A stretch of DNA of 13,259 bases from an uncultured Bacillota bacterium (GTDB taxonomy: Bacteria; Bacillota; Clostridia; Peptostreptococcales; Anaerovoracaceae): contig CAMNJK010000019.1 of NCBI GenBank assembly GCA_946541435.1, positions 1-13,259 on the forward strand. Direction: 5' to 3'. This document shows, piece by piece, positions 7,852 to 12,618 of the stretch. The notes under the pieces were generated by a model. That model made no database searches. It saw nothing but the letters and a program-made list of their open reading frames with translations, and was not told where the DNA came from. A program made the position numbers and the translations under genes. Positions within the stretch are counted from its first letter, which is position 1, and each line of letters starts with the position of its first letter.

Positions 7852-9395
7852 CCGGACCTCCTGCGCCTGAACAGGAATGCGGCCTGCCCCATCTGCGCCT
7901 TGAACTGAAGCGCTGCCGCCGCGCCGCCCATGGCCAGAATAAATCCTGCGCCGCCGCACAGGAAGGGCGCGTACTTCCTGGTGGGATCATTGACCGTGAT
8001 GTTCTGTTTCATGTCATCCGCGTCAAGGACGGATTCCAGATCCATGGCGACCATCTGCTCGCTTTCGGCGGTGCCTTCAGCAGATGCCGCCTGGGCCGCC
8101 GGGGGGGTCTGGGCTGCCTGTGCCGCCTGGGCCGCTGTCACCGTTCCCCCCTGGGGTGTCAGTGAAAGCCTGCGTTCCGGCGAGGTGTTGCCGGAAGCCG
8201 GAGGCGCAGCTGCCGACACGGAACCGCTTCCGCTCTTGCTCCCGTTGTTTTTCCCGCCGCTTTTGCCGCCGCTCTTGCCGCCTTTTCCCGCGCCGCCGCC
8301 TTCCTGATCCTGCTCACTGTCTCCGTCCGCGGCAGGATCTGTTTCGATGGTGCTCCCCTGCAGCTGCATTCCCATGAAGTCTCCCTGGATGGCCGCCCGG
8401 GCGCCCTCCTTCAGAACTTCATAATCGATCCGGACAGTCACAGCATCATCGTATTCCGCGCTGGGATCCATGGCGATGTTTTCGATTCTTAAGACCGAGT
8501 CGTCCGACGATGTCCACACCAGCTTTTGCCGGATGGTATCCAGCATGGCCTCGTCCGCGGCCACATCAAAGGTGACGGTGTGTCTTCCCAGCTTGGTGGA
8601 GAGCATGATCTTCCCTGTATAATCTCCGCTGCCGCCTTTGATCTCCGGCGAGCCCGGAATGGTCAGGGCGATGGTATGGACATATTTCGCCGACTGGTTG
8701 GTCCGCATCTCCGTGGGGTCCGTCTGACCGAACAGGAGCCGGAACCGGCTGCCGGTGGACAGTCCCGAAAATACCGGATTCGTGTTCTCTGTCCCCGCTT
8801 CGAAGGTGTTCCAGTTGCTCTCCAGGGCCAGCATGGTGGGCACCTGCTCCCGGTTATCATAGGCAGAGGGATCCACCGAATACCCGGTCAGGATCCCCGC
8901 GTCGTTGAACTCATTGTTGATGTGGGACGCCAGATTGTCATAGTAATATCTGGGCTCCGAAAGCAGCTGGGACGGTGTGAAGGATGTGAATGCTCCCGCG
9001 GCGTAGTCGTTGGTGTAGAAGGAGATATTCTCCACATCGCTGACATTGACACCGGCATGATTCAGGATATCCTCCAGATAGAACCCCCGGGCCGCCGCCA
9101 CGATCACCGCGTAGGACCGGTTCTCCTTGTCCCGGAAATAGGAATAGGCCTGCTCGTACACCGGCAGCTCCTTCTGCAGCTGGGTCCAGTGGTACTCCGC
9201 CTTGGTCACGTACTCCGTCTCCGGCATGCCCCAGTAACCGATCTTGATGGTCAGGGTGTCCGTGACCGTTTCCGCCTTCACCTGGTCCGCCGCCGGCAGC
9301 GCAATACAAAAGCTGGCCAGGGCGCAGATCAGCGCGCCGATCAGAATGCAGCCCCTGCGTATGAAGTTGCCCTTCTGTCCCGACCGTCTCTTCAT
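7848..9395 (-). CDS. Extracellular SUOX-like/Ig-like protein with C-terminal membrane anchor
   Basis: Predicted 515-residue exported protein encoded between the binding-protein and permease genes. Residues 1-41 carry a signal peptide (MKRRSGQKGNFIRR, hydrophobic core, ADQVKAE). Residues 46-250 form a domain resembling sulfite-oxidase-type molybdopterin domains: AVIVAAARGFYLEDILNHAG (96-115), FTPSQLLSEPRYYYDNL (139-155), VPTMLALE (185-192), FRLLFGQTD (218-226), SAKYVHTIALTIPG (235-248). The mature part before the anchor has no cysteine, so classical cofactor ligation is unlikely. Residues 255-350 look Ig-like (KLVWTSSDDSVLRIE). Residues 355-445 are a low-complexity Gly/Lys/Ser then Ala/Gln/Pro linker. 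Residues 475-497 form a membrane segment, and the tail ends in RRRR. No LPXTG motif precedes it. The ATG overlaps the upstream stop (ATGA) and lacks its own clear ribosome binding site, so it is probably coupled. Likely a membrane-tethered surface receptor for the importer; this role is inferred. Confidence 0.88.
   Translation of the reverse strand: MKRRSGQKGNFIRRGCILIGALICALASFCIALPAADQVKAETVTDTLTIKIGYWGMPETEYVTKAEYHWTQLQKELPVYEQAYSYFRDKENRSYAVIVAAARGFYLEDILNHAGVNVSDVENISFYTNDYAAGAFTSFTPSQLLSEPRYYYDNLASHINNEFNDAGILTGYSVDPSAYDNREQVPTMLALESNWNTFEAGTENTNPVFSGLSTGSRFRLLFGQTDPTEMRTNQSAKYVHTIALTIPGSPEIKGGSGDYTGKIMLSTKLGRHTVTFDVAADEAMLDTIRQKLVWTSSDDSVLRIENIAMDPSAEYDDAVTVRIDYEVLKEGARAAIQGDFMGMQLQGSTIETDPAADGDSEQDQEGGGAGKGGKSGGKSGGKNNGSKSGSGSVSAAAPPASGNTSPERRLSLTPQGGTVTAAQAAQAAQTPPAAQAASAEGTAESEQMVAMDLESVLDADDMKQNITVNDPTRKYAPFLCGGAGFILAMGGAAAALQFKAQMGQAAFLFRRRRSG
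7857..7862 (-). promoter_or_regulatory. Ribosome binding site for the permease gene
   Basis: AGGAGG on the minus strand, five bases before the ATG at 7851. It fixes the permease start and rules out the 36-codon upstream extension. It lies within the last codons of the upstream gene, consistent with translational coupling. Confidence 0.8.
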
Positions 9396-10525
9396 TGTTT
9401 CAGTGTGGAATTCTTCAGCATCTCCCGGGCCTGCTCCCGGCTCAGATCATAATCAAAAAACAGTTTGTAGTACTCCATGGCCTTGTCCGCCATGTCATAG
9501 TCGCCATACTGGTCCGGATAGACCAGCTGGCCCAGCCACCAGATACCCAGGATCCGGTTCACGGACGGCGGTCCGCTCATCCAGCAGTAAGGGATACCGG
9601 GGATCTCATAATATGCATCGTTCTTCACAGCCGTAAGCTGGGCCCAGCTCTCGCTTCCTTCAGCGATGATGTCGTAGATCCCATCCAGGGTCACGATGAT
9701 CACATCCGGGTCAAAATTATACAGCTGCTCCATATTGACCAGGGTGCCCCCGCCCTTGTTGCTCACATCCGTTCCGACAACGGCATTTTTCGCGCCGATG
9801 ATATCGATGACATCCGCCTGGACGGACCCGTCCGCATTGCAATCCAGTCCGGAGGCGCCGGTGCCGTAGTATACCGTCCGCCGGTCCTGATCCGGAATCT
9901 TTTCTGCCCGCTCCGCTGCATAGGATACAGTGTTTTCGATGTAGTCCGCCAGGGCATTGCCCCTCTCTTCCTTGCCGAACAGTTTGCCCAGAGTCCTGTA
10001 GGCGCCCGGCATTTTATCCAGGGTAGTCTCGATAAAGATCGTAGGGATTCCGGTCTGTTTCTGGATCTTATCCATATCGGCGGCGTGATTGAACTTCTTG
10101 TCTCCGATATCGATGATCACTTGGGGCTGGGCCGCAATCAGGGCCTCCATGTTCAGATTTGCCTTGCTGCCGTAGAACTGTCCGAATGTAGGGAGTTCCC
10201 AGGTATATTCGGGGAAGTAGTCCAGCTGATCGGATGCGGGCGTCGCCGACAGCCCTACCAGGGTCTCCGGCGCGATGGTCATCATCACCATCTGTGATAC
10301 CGCTCCGGATGGCGCTGCTTTCGTGATGGTCTCCGGGATTTCCACATCCCTTCCGCAGTCATCGCGGAAGGTCACGGTCTCCACACCGTCCAGCGGATCG
10401 TAATCCGCCTCGCCGCCGCCGCATCCGGCGAAGACGCAGACTGCGGCGATCAGGAGACAGACTGTCAGCAGCTGTCTGATATATCTGATGTGTCTGCAGG
10501 GGTCATTCCATCCATCCGTTTTCAT
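9392..10525 (-). CDS. ABC importer substrate-binding lipoprotein (FecB/BtuF/MolA class)
   Basis: Predicted 377-residue lipoprotein that captures the substrate outside the membrane and delivers it to the permease at 6823-7851. After an N-terminal region with basic residues and a hydrophobic core (RQLLTVCLLIAAVCVFAGC), C35 fits a lipobox. The two-lobed metal-chelate-binding family pattern follows: VTFRDDCGRDVEIPE (51-65), IAPETLVGLS (84-93), MEALIAAQPQVIIDIG (126-141), QTGIPTIFIE (157-166), the linker region, then YNFDPDVIIV (269-278), AVKNDAYYEIPGIP (299-312) and PPSVNRILGIWWLG (319-332). The start is supported by AGAGG about eight bases before ATG at 10525. It is the first gene of the operon, following a terminator and an AT-rich gap. 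The nearest family members I recall are annotated loosely as iron transporters. Molybdate or tungstate is a context-based guess. Confidence 0.93.
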   Translation of the reverse strand: MKTDGWNDPCRHIRYIRQLLTVCLLIAAVCVFAGCGGGEADYDPLDGVETVTFRDDCGRDVEIPETITKAAPSGAVSQMVMMTIAPETLVGLSATPASDQLDYFPEYTWELPTFGQFYGSKANLNMEALIAAQPQVIIDIGDKKFNHAADMDKIQKQTGIPTIFIETTLDKMPGAYRTLGKLFGKEERGNALADYIENTVSYAAERAEKIPDQDRRTVYYGTGASGLDCNADGSVQADVIDIIGAKNAVVGTDVSNKGGGTLVNMEQLYNFDPDVIIVTLDGIYDIIAEGSESWAQLTAVKNDAYYEIPGIPYCWMSGPPSVNRILGIWWLGQLVYPDQYGDYDMADKAMEYYKLFFDYDLSREQAREMLKNSTLKQ

Positions 10526-10667
10526 TGTCGCTTCCTCTTGTCTATCGTAAGGTTTTCTGCTCTTTTTATCATTTTCGAAAGAATCATATACATGTCTTAT
10601 TTTACTCTACACGCATGCTATATATCGTTTGCTCAACAACATATAGAATAGAAAAAGTTTGAATATC
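10526..10667. other. AT-rich promoter gap before the importer operon
   Basis: Gap between the binding-protein gene and the terminator of the methyltransferase gene, markedly AT-richer than the genes. It must hold the operon promoter, because a terminator closes the upstream unit. I see possible -10 boxes (TATGAT, TAAAAT on the minus strand) but no -35 at good spacing, so no promoter is placed. It contains the repeated motif at 10615-10632 and the CTATAT/ATATAG dyad at 10618-10646. Confidence 0.6.
10615..10632. promoter_or_regulatory. Candidate regulator site before the importer operon
   Basis: On the plus strand it reads ATGCTATAT, AT, CGTTTGC. The same two blocks in the same order, with a 5-base instead of 2-base spacer, occur in the fdhD/NTPase gap at 12564-12584. 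It lies about 90-110 bases upstream of the binding-protein ATG. It also overlaps the left arm of an imperfect dyad, CTATAT (10618-10623) and ATATAG (10641-10646). Function inferred from recurrence only. Confidence 0.4.
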
Positions 10668-10705
10668 AAAAAACAGCCGGGAAATCTCATCGGATCTCCC
10701 AGCTG
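10668..10705 (-). terminator. Rho-independent terminator overlapping the methyltransferase stop codon
   Basis: On the minus strand CAGCTGGGAGATC pairs with GATTTCCCGGCTG over 13 positions (two G-U wobbles) around the 6-base loop CGATGA, followed directly by TTTTTT. The stem includes the last codons and the loop includes the TGA stop of the methyltransferase gene. It separates that gene from the importer operon. Confidence 0.85.
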
Positions 10706-11550
10706 ATATGGGCCAGCGTAGACATCTCTGTATGGTCAAATTTCCAGTACTCCCGGCCATCCTCCTGATGACACTTCAGGTGTTCCCTGCAGTAATCCTG
10801 CAGCTTACATCGCTGCTGGTCTGTCAGCCCGTACTGGAAGGATGCTTCCAGTCCTTCCATGGCCTTGTCAAAGCTTTCATATTTCGTGAGCCGAAAAGGG
10901 CTTTTGATAAAGCGAAGCTCCGGGAAAAGGTCCCTGTCGATCAGTTCATTGAGGATGTACACATAGCATCCGTACCCGGGCCGCTCATAGCCGATGGCCT
11001 TCCCGACGATTCGGTCATATCCCCGCGCCGGCACATCCCAGGCGCCGATACAGACCTTACGCCGGGCCACAGACTCCAGATTCCGAAGGGCCTGAGAAAG
11101 ATCCCAGGCGATAAAAGAACGTGAGGAAATGGCCACATCGCACACAGGCAGATCTGTTCTCTTCGTCCAGTCCTCGTTCCAGTCCAGGCGGATGGGATGA
11201 ATCCTGTCTGCCACGCCCGCTTCCTCGGCGCCGATCATCAGGTATTTGAGCATCTCCTCGCTGAAATCGGCCGCCCAGATCTCATGTCCCTTCAGAGCGT
11301 AGGGAATGGCCAGGGTGCCGGAGGCGCAGCCCATGTCAAAAATGGTCTCGCCCGGCCGGAATCCGGAATACTCATAGAAGATCCGAACATAGGGATCTTC
11401 TTCCTCCTTCAGTTTTTTTCGGAAATGCGGCGCGAAATCGTTCCAGAATTCCACATCGTCTTCCATCGGCTGACTGGCGTAATCTTCCTTCCAGAGCTGG
11501 TTCCAGTCGATTCGTCTGGCCTGTTTTATTTTCTCTCCCTGTCTGTGCAT
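10687..11550 (-). CDS. Class I SAM-dependent methyltransferase, substrate unknown
   Basis: Predicted soluble 287-residue methyltransferase. The SAM-binding motif I is at FDMGCASGTLAIPYALKGHE (71-90), with an acidic residue at the end of strand 2 (AADFS, 94-98) and a motif IV-like region (LPVCDVAISSRSFIAWDLS, 134-152). An N-terminal helix (WNQLWKEDY) and the C-terminal part (SPFRLTKYESFDKAMEGLEA) form a cap of unknown specificity. The start at 11550 is supported by GGAGG four bases upstream. The open frame continues to 11619, but that part encodes an RNA hairpin and is probably untranslated leader. The gene lies 147 bases after fdhD and ends in its own terminator. I recall such methyltransferases beside FecBCD-like transporters in Clostridia but cannot name a function; a link to metal or cofactor acquisition is inferred from context. 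Confidence 0.9.
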   Translation of the reverse strand: MHRQGEKIKQARRIDWNQLWKEDYASQPMEDDVEFWNDFAPHFRKKLKEEEDPYVRIFYEYSGFRPGETIFDMGCASGTLAIPYALKGHEIWAADFSEEMLKYLMIGAEEAGVADRIHPIRLDWNEDWTKRTDLPVCDVAISSRSFIAWDLSQALRNLESVARRKVCIGAWDVPARGYDRIVGKAIGYERPGYGCYVYILNELIDRDLFPELRFIKSPFRLTKYESFDKAMEGLEASFQYGLTDQQRCKLQDYCREHLKCHQEDGREYWKFDHTEMSTLAHISWEIR

Positions 11551-11554
11551 CTTT

Positions 11555-11559
11555 CCTCC
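11555..11559 (-). promoter_or_regulatory. Ribosome binding site for the methyltransferase gene
   Basis: GGAGG on the minus strand, four bases before ATG at 11550. It sits seven bases after the leader hairpin and decides the start over the upstream in-frame ATG at 11619, which has no comparable site. Confidence 0.75.
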
Positions 11560-11566
11560 ATGAGAA

Positions 11567-11590
11567 AGAGGCGGATCCTCATCCGCCTCT
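11567..11590 (-). promoter_or_regulatory. Strong hairpin in the methyltransferase leader (attenuator or terminator)
   Basis: On the minus strand AGAGGCGGAT, loop GAGG, ATCCGCCTCT: a perfect 10-base-pair stem with a 4-base loop, followed by TTCTC (reading CTCTTTCTC from the stem end). It lies 16 bases before the ATG, directly upstream of the ribosome binding site. It may end fdhD transcription, act as an attenuator, or gate translation. The short T-run makes it a weaker terminator than the one at 10668-10705. Confidence 0.6.
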
Positions 11591-11650
11591 CTAAGCAAGT
11601 CACAAAAGTCAATAATCAATCGCTCTGTTGTGAATATAGTACCTTATGAT

Positions 11651-11656
11651 CGTTTG
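11651..11656. promoter_or_regulatory. Partial copy of the CGTTTG motif before the methyltransferase gene
   Basis: ATCGTTTG (11649-11656) repeats the core found at 10624-10631. The ATGCTATAT half is not present here, so the match is partial and weak on its own. Confidence 0.25.
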
Positions 11657-11661
11657 TTTGT

Positions 11662-11679
11662 ATGTTGGCGCGCCAACAT
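11662..11679. promoter_or_regulatory. Perfect 18-base palindrome between fdhD and the methyltransferase gene
   Basis: ATGTTGGCGCGCCAACAT is identical to its own reverse complement. The flanks do not extend it. It lies 18 bases after the fdhD stop and about 110 bases before the methyltransferase ATG, just upstream of an AT-rich stretch with a possible -10 (TACTAT or TATATT, minus strand). A dimeric repressor or activator site is the simplest reading. As a terminator it lacks a loop and a T-run. Confidence 0.5.
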
Positions 11680-11697
11680 TTTCGGACGGTTTTAAAA

Positions 11698-12498
11698 TTA
11701 TTTTCTGAACCATACAGCGCTGCTCTCATTAACCCGACCGATCAGAGTCATCCTGTTTCTGTCAGCGATATCCACAGCCTCTGCGGTTACCGTTCCCTTC
11801 CCTGCCAGAGCGCCTGCTCCCACGCGGGCGGCTTTGACAGCCATCCTGGTGCTGATCCTGCCGCTGGTCATCAGCAGGCAGTCAGAAAGATCCACCCTGC
11901 GCAACATCGCCCAGCCGATGGCCTTATCCAGGGCGCTGTGCCTGCCTGCATCCTCGCTCCGATACAGCATCTGAAGCTTCGGACCCCGCCGGATGATCAT
12001 GCAGCTGTGGGCTGCCCCCGTCAGATCATGCAGCGGCGGATCCTCCCGAAACAACCGATACACCTGCCGCATCGTCTCTGCATCCCAGCCGGCGCTGCTC
12101 CCGCTGTCCTCATTGTCTTCGCTGATTCCCAGGTTTCTCTCTTTCATCACTTGAGAGGCACCCCCGGGTGTCCCCTCCCGCCGGGTACAGCCGGGCTCCG
12201 AGCACGCGCCCCGGCCCTGCCGGATCTGCACCAGAGCTACCAGGTCCCCTTCCTCTTCCGCGAAGCTGATCCTGCCGATGTCCGATGCTTCCCGGATCAG
12301 TCCTTCCGAGAACATCCAGCCGCAGACCAGTTCTTCCAGATCACAGGGCGTACAGGAAACCGAACCGATCATCCTCGGTCCACGATCCTCCTCCAGCAAA
12401 CGGATCTCCGTGATCTTTTCATGGATCAGGACTCTTTCCTCAGTACTTCCGTTTTCATTTGTAACGTAGACCGCGTTGATGCATTGTTTCATGTCCAT
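11698..12498 (-). CDS. fdhD: Formate dehydrogenase accessory sulfurtransferase FdhD
   Basis: FdhD transfers sulfur from a cysteine desulfurase to the molybdenum/tungsten bis-MGD cofactor, which is needed for active formate dehydrogenase. Family features in the 266-residue protein: EERVLIHEKITEIR, then CDLEELVCGWMFSEGLIREASDI (52-74), LTGAAHSC (159-166), and the strongly conserved SEDAGRHSALDKAIGWAM (181-198), MTSGRIS (210-216), then VTAEAVDIADRNRMTLIGR. The usual catalytic CxxC loop is replaced by CSEPGC (C99 and C104), i.e. CxxxxC, followed by an insertion rich in Gly, Ser and acidic residues. The start at 12498 is chosen because AGAGGA lies eight bases upstream; an in-frame ATG at 12519 has GGAGG only at about 15 bases. 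It is divergent from the NTPase gene. Its presence implies a molybdenum or tungsten enzyme in the cell, though none is encoded in this window. Confidence 0.9.
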   Translation of the reverse strand: MDMKQCINAVYVTNENGSTEERVLIHEKITEIRLLEEDRGPRMIGSVSCTPCDLEELVCGWMFSEGLIREASDIGRISFAEEEGDLVALVQIRQGRGACSEPGCTRREGTPGGASQVMKERNLGISEDNEDSGSSAGWDAETMRQVYRLFREDPPLHDLTGAAHSCMIIRRGPKLQMLYRSEDAGRHSALDKAIGWAMLRRVDLSDCLLMTSGRISTRMAVKAARVGAGALAGKGTVTAEAVDIADRNRMTLIGRVNESSAVWFRK

Positions 12499-12506
12499 AC
12501 CGTTAT

Positions 12507-12512
12507 TCCTCT
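12507..12512 (-). promoter_or_regulatory. Ribosome binding site favouring the downstream fdhD start
   Basis: AGAGGA on the minus strand, eight bases before ATG at 12498. It supports this start over the ATG at 12519, seven codons upstream. Confidence 0.5.
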
Positions 12513-12563
12513 GTCTCATGCTCCGGGAAACGTTCCTCCATTGGAAACCCGGTGTTTGACATA

Positions 12564-12584
12564 ATGCTATATTACAACGTTTGC
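12564..12584. promoter_or_regulatory. Candidate regulator site in the fdhD/NTPase divergent gap
   Basis: On the plus strand it reads ATGCTATAT, TACAA, CGTTTGC. The two blocks match the site at 10615-10632 exactly, with a different spacer. It overlaps the proposed -35 of the NTPase promoter and lies 66-86 bases upstream of the fdhD ATG, a position that could control both genes. Confidence 0.4.
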
Positions 12585-12609
12585 CTGTTTTCCCGTTCCG
12601 GAGTATACT
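12581..12609 (+). promoter_or_regulatory. Probable sigma-A promoter of the NTPase gene
   Basis: TTGCCT (12581-12586), a 17-base spacer, then TATACT (12604-12609), close to the TTGACA-N17-TATAAT consensus. The -10 ends only nine bases before the ATG at 12619, so transcription would begin almost at the start codon, suggesting a leaderless mRNA. Confidence 0.55.
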
Positions 12610-12618
12610 GAAAGCACT

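Noticed and set aside
6691..7908. Long plus-strand open frame (405 codons) opposite the permease and ATPase genes
   Set aside because: It is the complement of two well-supported ABC genes in GC-rich DNA. The translation is His/Asp/Gln-rich low-quality sequence with no recognisable domain and no ribosome binding site.
7852..7959. 36-codon upstream extension of the permease
   Set aside because: It overlaps the coding end of the surface protein in another frame and reads as Arg/Gly-rich non-family sequence. AGGAGG at 7857-7862 fixes the start at 7851.
8526..9452. Plus-strand open frame of 308 codons opposite the anchored surface protein
   Set aside because: Antisense shadow; the minus-strand frame has a signal peptide, domains and operon overlaps, whereas this has none.
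10615..10646. Classical ModE operator
   Set aside because: The TATAT-like half-sites are present, but spacing and flanking bases differ from the E. coli consensus, so only a generic candidate site is reported.
10526..10686. Molybdenum-cofactor (or tungsten-cofactor) riboswitch before the importer operon
   Set aside because: The gap is AT-rich with little stem potential apart from the terminator of the preceding gene; I could not build the multi-stem Moco fold.
11551..11619. N-terminal extension of the methyltransferase from an upstream ATG (23 extra residues)
   Set aside because: The stretch encodes a 10-base-pair RNA hairpin and the ribosome binding site of the ATG at 11550. The upstream ATG lacks a ribosome binding site.
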